A DNA stretch of 64,000 nucleotides from Chrysopilus asiliformis (taxonomy: Eukaryota > Arthropoda > Insecta > Diptera > Rhagionidae). The notes under the pieces were generated by a model, which ran no database searches, had not been told where the DNA came from, and saw only the letters and a list, made by a program, of their open reading frames with translations. The stretch lies in contig OZ035962.1 of assembly GCA_964034945.1 (NCBI GenBank), positions 103,108,784 through 103,172,783 of the forward strand, written 5' to 3'. Made by a program: the position numbers and the translations under genes. Positions 45,161 to 56,995 of this stretch are shown here, piece by piece; the first letter of the stretch is position 1; every line of letters starts with the position of its first letter.

Positions 45161-46328
45161 TTTTTTAGTCTTGCCTTATTAATAAAACTTACCAACCCTT
45201 AAAAAATATTCAATGGAAAGATAAAAAAATTATTTAGAAAGTAAACAAAAAATAATAGGTGAGAGAATTTTCATTGCAACCCAGTGTATTGGATGTAAAA
45301 ATGTGAGGACCGATACAAAAAGGCGAAAGTCATTTAAGACTAAACGCGATATCCCAGGTATTTTATCGGTTTGCCAGCATGATATGGATATCATACAAAT
45401 ATTCACGCTAAATTTAACCAATTTAAATGCATGCATATTGTTGTTGCAAGTGCTGTGAAACATTAATGCGATTCCAATCTATGATTTTGACTGACTCTAA
45501 GATTCGAATTCCAATTCTATTCGTCTTGTATCTGCCACATATTATATTCGTAACATCAATAGCGTATAATGTATGTTGTTTATAACTTATCATCTACGAG
45601 CATAAACGAGCATATTTATTATTGGTAGACACATTAAACTGTTTAGTGATTTATTGATCTTAATTGCAAATTACTGTTTGAAATACCTTTGGCCCAATTT
45701 CTTTCGATCTCTATTTTATTGTTTTTCCGTGTGTGTATGCGTATATAATATTTTCCTTTTGTTATGTTATTAATAATCCAAAGTGTAGAGCATGAATTCA
45801 GTGAGTTGCTTGAACCTAATCAAAAGCATAAATGATCCCAACTTATATGAGACCGAAAGCCGTTCGCCAGAGATTTCATTTGACGAAGGTTATGTCTGAT
45901 ACACCGCATACTAAACAATTTAACCGCCCACCGCAATTATGAACCCAAACAGAAAATTATCTCCATACTTTTTTTTATTTTGTCTCAATATAATTTTTAA
46001 ATGTTAAACGTGTCTCTCCATCAGCCTAATGCATAATATACGAATAAGAAAAAGAATCTTGCAAATAAATAAAATGCATCATGTGTAATTTGGAGCAAAA
46101 TTCATTTTTAATTGTCGTAAATCATTTTTGATTTATTAGTGACGTTAATTCTAAAGTCGAGAACTGGTATTCCATATTAAATCGAAATATTTAAAACAGC
46201 ATTTTGGAGGCAAACTTTTAATTTGCGATATATAATTAACTATGCGTCTAACATTTTTTTTTATATTCCAGGAATATTTTCAGATATGTATCTGTATAAG
46301 AAATTATCATTTAAATAAGATATTATAG
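45161..46328. other. Gene-free AT-rich stretch
   Basis: No gene or defined repeat recognised. Confidence 0.5.
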
Positions 46329-47191
46329 GAAGGGTTACCACACGTCCCAGACTATTCGGGACAGCCCTAGTTTTAGGCATGTTGTCCCGTATACTAAAAT
46401 GTTTGTCCCGGATTTTTCAATTTATTGTTGTGCAATGAGAAAAAATGGGGTTTTTGGTTTATGTGAGAGAGCCACACTATCAACCTGCTACCCAAACTTT
46501 CTCTCTGCAAACGAAAGTTTACCGCTGTGGACCATACATAGCATCCGTATCAGTAAATTAACAAATCGTTTTCCTTAAAAAACGTGTGACTAAAACAGAC
46601 AAACTATTTGGATATAGGAACGAACAGCCAAATTTCAGAAAAGTCTAACCTCTGGAGGGAAACTAATTTGGTTCCCGCAACTAAACTTTCCCTATAAAGA
46701 TCAACCTCTTTCTTGATATACCGCTAGGAGCGAAACCGAAGTAAAAGTTTTCGTGCGACAGCTAAACAAGTTTGGACGCAGAGGCAAACCGCAAATCAAG
46801 TTTACTGTTTGTCGCCGAACTCGAAAAAAATGACAAATTAAATTTTTTTTAGATGTTTCTTTTTCTGAAGATAAACTGATCAAATTTGTTTGGCATTAGG
46901 AGTTAAATTATTCAGTGATATAGTCACTTGGCTCCGTCAAGCAAGAAATTTTACTTAGCGTCAAGTTGTTTAATTTTTGATTCAGGCTTTTTTACAAGAC
47001 TTCGTCACAATAAAAAAAATCGTCTGCGGCGCAGTTTTTTAAAGGATTTTTGCTACCAGCATATTTTTCTTATATAAAACTTTCGCCTCTCTCGCATTGA
47101 ATAATAAAAATTTTCCATTGCGAAATATATCTTCTTAAAAAAAGACCCGTTGGCGTGGGCTATTCTTAAGAAATTAAGTTGTGGTTACCCT
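46329..47191 (-). mobile_element. hAT-like element, family H copy 4 (inverted)
   Basis: Left end AGGGTTACCACACGTCCCAG and GACAGCCCTAGTTTTAGGCA match the inverted right end of the 16807-17390 copy (CAGGGTGACCATACGTCTCG, GACAGTCCCGGATTTAGCA). The right end read inward is AGGGTAACCACAACTT. Internal CGTCTGCGGCGCAGTTTTTT near 47022 is the inverted family mark. No convincing 8-bp duplication (TATTATAG / TATTTAAA). About 860 bp. Confidence 0.65.
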
Positions 47192-48721
47192 ATTTAAATC
47201 GTAGAAATTCTGGTACTCGTATAATTTAAGTTGTGCATAAGTTGCTAAGTTTCGATGGTGCTAACGGCACTAAGTTGCTTATAAACGTTATAAAAAATTT
47301 GATTTTATCAAATTACAGAAAAAAAAATTCAATTCACGACAATCTCAAGATTTTAAGGCAGCATCTTTAAGCAATCATATACTGATAATGTCCATTGGTA
47401 GACAGAGCGGAACAAACCCAATCGCACTCTCCAACCGATTTGCTTTAATATGACGTTTTTTTTTCTCAAAGTTTGCGTACTGAATTCAGTATGTTGCAAA
47501 ATCGGATATCTTAAAAACCAGTTAAAATTACTTACCATCGACTGCTGCAATGCAAATAGGAAATCACCAGATATTTAGTTTATTTTTTGACTTTTACGCT
47601 TGAGCCTGGCGCCTAAAGCGAAATTATTGTTAATTGTACTTGTATGTTGAACGCTAATTCATTCTAGGCATATATGATTCCTTTAAAACCATAAAAGTAG
47701 AACAATAAAAGCGACAGATACGCGCCTAAGGAGGTAAAATCTAGGAAATATCAGCAAGATATAAAAAAAAACGTGAAAAAAGAACTGCGCTTCATCAAAC
47801 GCGGTGGATGGTGGTTGGTTTGGACGATGATATTTAGACCCGTAAAGGCCTTTGGTAATTTAAAAGAGCTCCTTGACAGCAGAGATACGGATAACCTCAT
47901 GACCAGTATATTGGCCGAACATAAAATGTGAATTAGTGCTCTCAGATGTGCATGCATAATACGAGCATAATTTGTTAACAAAATAGCAAATGAACATATA
48001 GGCGGCATTTAAAGCCACACAAATATAGCGGCAATCCTATGCCATTATATTCAAATACTGAGCAAATTATATTCCAAGGGAAAAAAGGCGTTTGGGTAGC
48101 CGTGAACCTTATCACTGAAATCCCATTTAAAGCATGTTACCCGATTTGTTTAAAATGAGAGATTCAACATGTGGTGGCCGGCGGACAATAACCATAAGAA
48201 CACACTTTACTATTGAAATATACTCACCTAAAATAAAAAACTATATGTATATGTTTGTGGTCGGCATTATTCGCCACCGATTTTCCGTATATAATTTCCA
48301 TAGTGATACACTGAAGAGGGCAAATCGAAAGCATTGCAATAATTAGTTAAAAGTAAAATTAAACTAGACTTCTTGTATTGGTTTTATGTTATTCTAATTT
48401 GCTTATCAAAAGATATTATCAAAATGGTTTTTATGCTCTAGTTGGGTGGTAAATTAATTCAATTTGGGAAATATTTTTCTCGGTACAAGAAAACATTTTA
48501 CAATGTGTTGCAATCATACTTTCAACACAGTGCAAATAAATGTAGACTTTGTTTAACTTTAATAAATTAAACAAATATTTATTTTCTTGTCATTAAATTG
48601 TTCTTACTTTTAATTGTCATATTGCTGTAAATGATGATTTATTTTTAAGTTAACAGATATTTTATTAGAAATCTACGCAATCAGGATAATGCGAAAAATA
48701 CTATAAAAGCGAGTGTCACTC
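47192..48721. other. Gene-free AT-rich stretch
   Basis: No gene supported. A donor-like TCGATG|GTAAGT on the minus strand near 47535 preceded by a CTATTTGCATTGCAG acceptor-like string would make a 9-nt microexon; not supported further. Confidence 0.45.
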
Positions 48722-48724
48722 TAA

Positions 48725-49448
48725 CCCCTGGAGCCCAATGAACGCAACACGAACGCACAAACTGTCACTAACAAGTTTGTTCCATAGACTGTGTTTACAT
48801 TGGGCCTCATTTTGAGGCGGCACGTCTTTCCTCATTTCTCTGTCGTGTGCACACGGTTCGCTTCATCTAGATTCAAAAAACCGGTTTCATCAACAAAACT
48901 AAAGACACAGGTTTCAACGACCAGACTCAAAAACCGGTTTGCGACCAATAATTTTAAGTGAATCTAAACTTTGTTCGCTCTTTTTGGTTGTCCTCCCCAC
49001 TACGTCCCTCACCCTCACTTGGCCGGAGCGAAAGATGTGCCGCCTCAAAGTAAGTCCTAATGTAAACACAGTCATAGAAATCATTTGAAGTGACACCATT
49101 AACGCAGAGCACGCACCTTCAACGCAAAAGTTTGCAAACTTCTAACTTTGCCGCAGCAATTCTGCGTTGACAGTTCATAAAGTGAGGTTGGGGAAATGTC
49201 GTTCGAGGAAAAATTTATAGCCTTAGTGCAAATAACAAAGATAAAGACCAACAAAGCAAATTATCGCATCAAAATTATCCATTGTTGTAATTTTGTCAAC
49301 TTTTTACCACTTTATATTATGTCACTTGTACTACTTCACGAGATGCCATTGGGCTCTGCCGCTGAAATGTTGCGCTTATGACAGTTCACAGCGTTGCAGT
49401 TGCGTTCGTTCGCGTTGCGTTCGCGTTGCGTTCATTGGGCTCCATGGG
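48725..49448. mobile_element. TAA-flanked MITE with GGAGCCCAATGAACGCAAC ends, host of a nested MITE
   Basis: Left end CCCCTGGAGCCCAATGAACG, CAACACGAACGC; right end read inward CCCATGGAGCCCAATGAACG, CAACGCGAACGC. TAA on both sides (48722-48724, 49449-49451). Near the right end CGTTGCGTTCG is tandemly repeated. The element is split by a 286-bp insertion at 48787-49072. Non-coding. Confidence 0.9.
48787..49072. mobile_element. Nested MITE with ACTGTGTTTACATT ends
   Basis: Left ACTGTGTTTACATTGGGCCT and right read inward ACTGTGTTTACATTAGGACT; then TTTGAGGCGGCAC on both arms. Flanked by CATAG on both sides (48782-48786, 49073-49077); alternatively, with an extra G/C on each end, the duplication is ATA. 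GTGTGCACACGG and internal AAACCGGTTT palindromes are present. Confidence 0.85.
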
Positions 49449-49451
49449 TAA

Positions 49452-49914
49452 GGCGCTTTAATTGTTTCAGCTGATGCTTAGGAATCGTTTCTCGATAAAG
49501 CCTTTAATATTATTTAGGGATATTTTGTAATAAATACAAAAAATTAATTTCTACATTTATTTTCATATTTGTTGGGAAAGCTTTGCGCAACAAATATAAA
49601 AATCTTTAGCAATCTACAATAATAATTGTGTTGTTTTTTTTCAGAATTGTTCTAATAACGATTTTTTCATTTCTAAAAAAAATATTACTATTTGAAGGAT
49701 TGCATTTTTTTCAATTCCAGCCAATTTATACGAATTCAATATTTATTTATTTTTGCTTTCGGGCGTAATAGAATGTGTTGCAAGGGTGTTTTTTTGTCAA
49801 ATCCTTATTGGAAAATTTTATTTATTTATCGTAATAACAAATCAGTTTTTATTGTCAACAATAATTGATATAAAAATCTTTTTAAAAGTCAGACAATAAA
49901 TTTGCAATATGAAC
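49452..49914. other. Gene-free AT-rich stretch
   Basis: No gene or clear repeat seen. Confidence 0.5.
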
Positions 49915-50470
49915 ATCAGAAAAGCCAAAATTGCTAAAGAGAAATCGTCAAATACGCTATATGAGGACAGACAAAATTTTTATGAAAAAAATCCATTTTT
50001 ATGGGAGAGGGGGGAAAAATTGGTCTGATTGGATTTTGATGTAGCGAACAGTTATGTAAAAAAGTCTTTTAAACACATTTTAGCTTTACAAAATTTTTCA
50101 ATACGGCTCTTCGTTCTCGAGAAAATTGCAAAAAACCGTTGTTTGTATTGTAAAAAACCGTTTCGTTTGTATGGGGCGAAATAATGGTCCAATTTTACCC
50201 ATTCCAGAAGCGAGAAACGCAACTAAACAAGCGAGAAACGCAACTATACAAGCGAGAAACGCAACTATACAAGCAAGAAACGCAACTATACAAAATTTTA
50301 AGTCTCTAACTCAATCTTTTCGAAAGTTATGGTGTTCAGGGACAGACAGACATACGGACGGACGGACAAGCGGAAATCAAAATTTTTTGTCATCCCTAAC
50401 ACCCTGGTGTAGTTTATTTTTGTGTCCGATGATTGGTTCGAGGCGTTACAAACGGTATACTAAATCTAAG
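49915..50470 (-). repeat. Diverged mini-me-like element with internal minisatellite
   Basis: Body block AAATCGTCAAATACGCTATATG and GATTGGATTTTGATGTAG as in family C; then the minisatellite at 50210-50293; then AAGTCTCTAACTCAATCTTTTC (inverted core), GACAGACAGACATACGGACGG (inverted GTCY), CACCCTGGTGTAGTTTATTT and GGCGTTACAAACGG, the inverse of the mini-me start. A 121-codon plus-strand frame here is a shadow of the repeat. Confidence 0.65.
50210..50293 (+). repeat. 21-bp minisatellite, four units
   Basis: GCGAGAAACGCAACTATACA(A) repeated four times with single changes, exact 21-bp period, replacing the place where TTTTGCGCAGATTC-type sequence sits in other copies. Confidence 0.95.
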
Positions 50471-52708
50471 ATCTCCTTCATGATATTATAGTATAAAAAT
50501 AGATTCAGAAGGAAAAAAAATAATTTTTGGTCGTTGTGTATCAGAAACAAAAGCGAGGTAAATATATTTTTGATATTTTTATGCTTTTCTCACTTTTATT
50601 TCTGATACACAACGCCCAAGAATATACTTTTTCCTTTTTAGAAATTTTTTTAATAATATCCTTTTTATTATTTTTTTTTTTTCAAGTTTTTAATAACAAA
50701 TTTTTTTATAACAACGTTTTTATTTCGATTTTCAGAATTCATGAATATTTCCAAGCCCTTTCCCCTGACAAATCGCGTTTTTTGAGTTAAGACACTGTTC
50801 CTAAATGAGCGATATGTCAGCACAATTTTTTTAAGCAGGGGTCATCAAAGTAACTGTCGCTCCCTTTACAATCAAAATTTATAACCACTACAAATTAAAA
50901 TACAGTTCAATGAAACACAACCTTCCACGGCAATGGCTTGACACGAACTGATTTAAAATGAAATGCGTCATGCTAATAATGCACCGATTCCAACTCAAAG
51001 CACGATTCGTTTTATTCCTGCGATCCGAAGCCGCAACACACAAGCATTACAGCACACAATAAAAGGTCGATTATAGTGGCTACGCTGTTAAAACCAATCT
51101 GCGTGATGAGCCAGCTAAGCCACTAGCTGATGATGTCTGTTTTAAAGTAAATACGAATGACGTCATTGAGAACATCAGTTTAATCAAGCGAGATAGATTT
51201 TCATAAAATTCTCACAAAATTTTAGATTTGTGATAGTCAAACTAAAATATATATTTTTTGTGAATATTATTTTCATATAAACGTATTTTTTGATATTTTA
51301 AAAAATCTAAAAAATTTAAACCCCTAGTTCTTGTAAAATGTTGGTAATTTTGCAATCGAACCCCTATTATTACATGCTTTCGATAGCTCTATTTACGTGG
51401 TTCTAGTCTATGCGGTGTTTTCACGGAACCAATTAACCGTCTAAATCAGGGGTAAACTGTATATAGACATTTGTTTAAAAAAAAAAAAAGAAATGATAGA
51501 CTTTTGTTTTGTTTTGCTTTTTTGACTCTTGTTTCATATTGGTTGCTTTTAGACAGTAGTTCTACTAAAATTCAATATCCATATTTTTCAATATACAAGG
51601 CAATTTATTGATATGAAGAACTTGATCAGAAACATTCAAAATTTCGAAGAAATTTTTAGAAATTTTAGAATTTGATTTCAATATTTGATCGGAAACAATT
51701 TAAACTTTTACCGAAAAAAATTTCCATAAAATTATAAAACGCTTTGAATTCAAATAAATGTGAAAAGTGCGATCCATTGTTCAAATATTAAAGTAATTTT
51801 ATTGGGAATGGAAATACTTTTAGTTTAAAACTTTTCATGATAGGAATCAATTTGACTAGGTTCAGCCATTTTGAATTGAGGAAATTGTATTATATTTTGG
51901 GCCAAACTTAATAATCTCCTTTACTCACTATTTCTTTATGTATCTCGTCAAATGTACATATATTTAAAATTTATTAAAACACTAGAAATTTCTAAGTATA
52001 TATCTGAGATATATAGATATACAATTTATGTATTATTTGACGACCATTGGTTAGTTTCAGTTGAAAATGTCAGAAACACAATAACGAAGTTCATAGGACT
52101 AGTCTTGTGTAGTTTATAGTTACACATGTTATATTTGTAAGTTTCATTTTCTATAACATCTAGAAGGAAGGCTATTATAAATTGGTGCGAGTACCTTTCT
52201 CATCCCTTCATTGGAACCCTATGTAAAAGTTATTGTTGATTGAACACTAATTAAGTTTTAAAGTTTTCAGTAAATTCGAAATATTTAGAAGGTAAGAAAG
52301 TTTCCTCCGTTTTCATTATAGTACTGAAATATTCCGGAAATTAGGTTACACTCGCCTGCGGTCAAAACTATGTAACCACTCTCTATCTATTAAACAATAT
52401 TTTCTATTGTACGCATATAGGTAAGTACAATAGTTTTGTAATAAATAACATTCGGGTAGATATGAAAGCACAAACCTTGATTATAAAATAAGTTCACTAC
52501 TCCAAATTGCAATTTAATACAATTTCTAAAATATTTAGTCTATTAGGAAAGTTTCCTGAATCTCTTCAAAAAATCTTTTAATTTTGAATAAATCATGTTT
52601 TTAAATAAAAAACTTTCCTGAATAATTAAAATGGTAGCCAATAAAATCGTCCTAATTTTAACCATCTTTTATTGAGGAAAATAATAAAAATCGTCATTTC
52701 GCTGCTAA
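50471..52708. other. Gene-free AT-rich stretch
   Basis: No gene supported. Around 50527-50620, GTTGTGTATCAGAAA and TTTCTGATACACAACG form a 14-bp inverted pair. An 87-codon frame at 50527 is low-complexity. Confidence 0.5.
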
Positions 52709-52890
52709 TGCTGCGTTTACACGAATGACAAATTTGTCATTTTTTTTTGTCATAAATGGTCATCATCGTGTAAATAGTATCATTTTTGTCATTATTTCTG
52801 TCAGAAAAATGACAATCTCTCATAAAAGAATGAACTTGTCCATTCTTTTATGACAGATTGTTATTATCTGTCATTTGTGTGAACCCAGCA
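52709..52890. mobile_element. TAA-flanked MITE with TTTACACGAATGACA ends
   Basis: Left TGCTGCGTTTACACGAATGA and right read inward TGCTGGGTTCACACAAATGA. TAA on both sides (52706-52708, 52891-52893). TGACAAA, TTTGTCATT and ATGACA motifs fill the interior as many short inverted pairs. 182 bp. Confidence 0.9.
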
Positions 52891-52893
52891 TAA

Positions 52894-55620
52894 CTCTAAA
52901 CAGTTGACCTGTCTAAGCCAAATCTATCTTTCTGGAAAACAAACTGGTGTGCCACTGAGAGGAATATGCGTGATATACAGAATAAAATTGGGTGGGAAAA
53001 GGGAAATTTTGACCTACTGTGGGAACGTGTTGGTCGCTTAATTGGCTTTTTCTCTGTGTTCCTGTTTTGTATGTTACGATTTCCCCATTGTCACAAGGTA
53101 GATTTCTGAACAAATCCTCAAACTAAGTTTAACTTAAAAATTTGTAATGCTTTTAAATTTTGTACTGGGCCTCATCTTACCTATAGTTTACCTTCAGTCA
53201 TAAGATTTTTAAAAATTCTAATGTAAGAAAAAAAATCATGAAAAAAATGCTGTAGAATCGGTTTATCTTCAAGTATTTTTAAGACATAATAATATTTTTC
53301 TGCTCTTCACTGAATTTCCCTTTGAAATTAATTTTGTCATATAAACTTTGTTATAACAACTTTTTATTACATATAAGAAATAATAATTGAAAAAAATTAT
53401 TCGTCTGAAAAAAAAAAACAGAAGAAAATTCCAATAGTAGTATGGAAAACTATCACAAAAATTTCAAGTGTGACAGATTCAAACGGTACTGGCTGAGGGT
53501 TTGAAATTTTGGCGAGAATATTGTGTTAACTCCCACTTCCACCCCCTTGACTTGCCTGGCGGAGAATCATGGAATAAAACTCCAACTTCAGTTCAGTGGC
53601 CTGAAACGCAAGTCAGTTCAGGACCGTGAATAAAAATTTATGGAAAACGACAACGGGAGCAGCTGAACTAAAGGCCGACAGATAATACGAAAAAAATAAC
53701 GCTTCAGTATCCTCCAGATATATTCGTCCAGCCGGACAGAAAACTGGCCAATACTTGCAGATGTACGTATCCTATCTTCTATCTCATTTTAGCGGTTCTT
53801 CATTCGTCCGTTCTCTCCCTTTTCAACTTTCGGCCATTCTTCACCTTCAAAAAAAAAATGTGGATTCTCGCAAAAATATAGATAAATATGTGTGGCCATC
53901 TATGTTAGAACATATCAATGTGCCGAGCGTATATGTTGTCTATAACTTTTGCATATCAAACGAATTGAAGTCGCCTTTTTTATTCATCGCGGCACTGAAA
54001 ACGGAAAAATTTTGCACCGCCTGGCAGATTAATTTGGTCTGTTCGACGCCCCAAAGTACACATACGCGCCTCGATCTCAAACTCAGAGTTGAACGTATCT
54101 CGCCTATACAGACACCCTTAACTCTTATGGATATTCCACCCGCTAGCATTGCTGCCACCACCTTCAATGACCATCACTTCGCCTATGCGGAAAAATGCGC
54201 CCATCACCTGCAATTCAAACTTATAGCCTTCTAAACGAAACAACCGAAATTCATTTGCCCACACAATTCCACACACCCCGAATGGGAGCTTCTGAGGGCG
54301 CAAATAGGAAAAATTTCACCCACTCAATTTGACTAGCCCCAGTCAGTCGCCAAAGCTTCAATAGTCGTGTGTGCAAAAATTGAAAAAAAAGATGGGGAAA
54401 AACCAATGCAAAAAATGGGAAATTTTAATGTCCAAAAACAACGAAAATTCGCTACCGGCCCCCCTGAGAATCACTACACGCGTTGGTCTTTTTCTGTTAC
54501 GAGGATTTTTTTTTGTCGATACATACGACATGAACGACGAGGCCGCGATGTAATGCAACCCTCGCGAAATATATTTTAAAGGACCCAATCTACAGGCCTT
54601 TGGAACACCACCATCGGTGCAGGTAAGTTTGACTAGGATGGATCGCTTTGGTAGAAACACCACACTGGGGTAGGTGTATGTCAGACGAAAACAAAAATCG
54701 CAATGGATGGATGTGAGGGGGCTTGCGAAAGCGATGATATACAATTCAGTGGTCAGCGATGGCCCATGGATGAGTAAGTAGCACCTGAGTTGAGAGTAGG
54801 TCCTGTCCGAAAATCGGGTGTTATTTTTTCAATGGGTGGTATTTCCAATGTACACTTAGACCTGGATTTTCTCGCTATAAAATCGTAAATAGTCGCAGAA
54901 GTGTCGGCGGTATGATGTTGGGGGAGTGACAGCCAAGGCAGTTGAGAACAGGACACTGCTGCTGGGGGTTGTGATGCTGGGGAGATACATGGCCCTACTC
55001 GAAGTTGGCAAGTACGAATATTTGCTTACATGCACGAAGAATATTTTACGTTCGGATGCAATTCAATTCGGAATCGTGGCTGCGTACATGCATTCCAAGT
55101 GAGTTTTAATCTGGAAAAATGCACGCTACCATCATATAAATGGGTGCAATATTCATACCATATATTGCTAGTTTAAGTGCAACGCGGCAAAGAATAAATA
55201 AATTCCGGATGAAAATAGAGGAGAAACATTCAATTTCGGGTGTAGTCACTGAGTGTAAAAGGATGATTAAGGATCTGTTGTAAAAACTCGTACCCTACAG
55301 AACTCGGCATTTTGACTTTGTCTATAAAAATCATGAATTTTTTTTAATTGAAAAATTTGAGAATACACAGTCATGATTTTTCTTCTGTTTTAAAGTTTTA
55401 AAACGTTTCAAAAAACCGTAAAGCTTTTAAATATGAAAAGTCGAAGTTTATGCTAATCAAAAAATTTTTATTTTGAATTTAAAAAACTCCAATTGCGTAA
55501 TTCAGATCAGTTTTTGTTTTAATTACATAAAATATTTTCTTAAATCACACATTTTATGGCCACACACCTTATGGTCAAAAAACAATACGTCCTCTTTTCA
55601 TTGGTGGCCAGAGACAAGTG
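52894..55620. other. Gene-free stretch with less AT-rich middle
   Basis: 53560-55020 is noticeably richer in C and G than the surroundings. It holds a 159-codon plus-strand frame (53755-54234) and a 128-codon minus-strand frame (54358-54744), neither with a recognisable domain. A donor-like GTGCAG|GTAAGTTT is at 54621/54622 (plus). Could be conserved non-coding DNA or an undetected exon region; not callable. Confidence 0.4.
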
Positions 55621-55629
55621 TTTCGAGAA

Positions 55630-55870
55630 CGTCGTAGATTTGAACATCACCTACACTCTAAATGATTTGGATGAATTCACACTATATATTGTTGCAAAAA
55701 ACTCGTTTTTTTGAGTGATTTCCAAAAATCGCGTGAGATCACTATTTTTTCACTACAAAATTTGTGTGATTTCCAACAATTAAAACTACATTTGTGTGAC
55801 TTCACACACACGTGTGAATTCACACTAAAATTGTGTGAAATAGTGTGATTTTACACTAATTTGTATCGTC
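55630..55870. repeat. Cluster of TGTGA/TCACA dyads
   Basis: GAATTCACACTA, TTGTGTGATTTCC, TTGTGTGACTTCACACACACG, GTGAATTCACACTA and GTGTGATTTTACACTA follow each other as imperfect palindromes. No clear termini. Confidence 0.5.
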
Positions 55871-56058
55871 ATCACCAAGAAGTGGTCTAATTACCTGCTG
55901 CAGGCGACTACAAAATAATATGGTGGTATCGTGTATCGCCAGTTTTGAAAATTCAATTAAAAACTGAAAAGGTGGTGACTGTAAAAAAGTTTCGAGAAAA
56001 AGCTTTTCAAAAATTTTATGACTTTTGCAAAATTTTAAAAGTTTTGTCTCGATACTAT

Positions 56059-56279
56059 GGGCCTTACCAATGACCCGTGACTAACTTAGTAACAGCTTTT
56101 GGTGTGTGCGAAACGGGCTATTTGCTTGCTAATTCTAGTAAGTTTTCACACATTTATGACAGCGAATTTAAAACTTTTAAATAAAAACTAGGATTTGAAC
56201 CGAAATTAGCAAGCAAATAGCCCGTTTCGCACACACCAAAAGCTGTTACTAAGTTAGTCACGGGTCATTGGTAAGGCCC
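56059..56279. mobile_element. Foldback MITE with perfect ~76-bp arms
   Basis: Left arm GGGCCTTACCAATGACCCGT ... GGGCTATTTGCTTGCTAATT and the right arm are exact complements over about 76 bp by eye, separated by about 69 bp. Flanked by TAT on both sides (56056-56058, 56280-56282). Perfect arms imply recent origin or ongoing arm correction. Confidence 0.9.
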
Positions 56280-56434
56280 TATGAGATTTTCGAAAAAAAA
56301 GCTTTTTTCTGCACATACGATCTTTTAGAAGTATGGCACCGATGTGCTTTTAAAGAAATAATGAAAAGTTGGTTTGTAGAAAAATTCGTGAAGTTCTATA
56401 AGACTTTTTACAACAAACTCTGTTTTTGAATTTA

Positions 56435-56993
56435 TTTCGGGTCTTTCAACAAGGACATAACAATTTTGTATTTAAATAAAACACAGAATAATTGAGATAT
56501 CGGGCTGAAATTTATTCCAGGTGTAGTGGACACGTTCATTTCAGTATGAAATTCGATGTCGTTCATATGGCCACCGCGAGAATTGTACTGATTGACTATT
56601 TGGAGCCAATTTTCCACCACTCTTCCACACATATCGGCCGGAACGTTGGCAATTTTGCGTTCGATATTGTTCCTGAGCTCCTCTAACGTTGTTGGCTTGT
56701 TGGCATAAACCAACGACTTAACATAACCACATAAAAAGAAATCCAACGGCGTTAAATCGCATGAGCGAGGTGGCCATTCGACCGGACCATTTCTCGAGAT
56801 TACACGATTGCGACCACCGACTCAGAATTTCGGTAGTAAGTTTTAATAATTTCCAAACGTTGCTCGTTCGTGAACTTCACCATGATAAAAAATGTAAACC
56901 TTGACTGACGTTTTAGCATTGCTAGATCATAAAAAGTGTTAGGGTGCGTTTTTATTAAAACACAAAATTGCTATGTCCTTGTTGAAAGATCGT
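56435..56993 (-). mobile_element. Deleted mariner-type transposon, copy 2
   Basis: Left terminus CGGGTCTTTCAACAAGGACA, then TAACAATTTTGTATTT; right terminus read inward CGATCTTTCAACAAGGACAT with CCC changed to TCG. TA flanks (56433-56434, 56994-56995). 559 bp; the same internal part is missing as in copy 1 (31667-32239). Confidence 0.9.
56544..56883 (-). pseudogene. Mariner-type transposase, internally deleted copy 2
   Basis: ATG at 56883 gives MVKFTNEQRLEIIKTYYR then NSESVV before running into a stop; the second half (SRNGPVEWPPRSCDLT, LDFFLCGYVK, ending GGHMNDIEFHT) is in another frame. The third catalytic-Asp region (CDLTPLDFF) is kept; the central domain is gone. The native stop TAA after FHT is changed to GAA, so that frame reads on through the terminal repeat. 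Trp to Cys change in FFLWGY. Confidence 0.85.
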
Positions 56994-56995
56994 TA

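Noticed and set aside
47520..47560. 9-nt minus-strand microexon (CAGTCGATG) between acceptor- and donor-like sites
   Set aside because: Both sites are plausible but there is no other support, and such pairs occur by chance in 64 kb.
50126..50491. 121-codon frame containing ARNATIQ repeats
   Set aside because: Spans a minisatellite, the GTCY core and the mini-me end; repeat-derived.
53755..54234. 159-codon plus-strand frame
   Set aside because: No domain, no splice context, random-looking composition, and an overlapping 75-codon minus frame. Kept only as part of a less AT-rich stretch.
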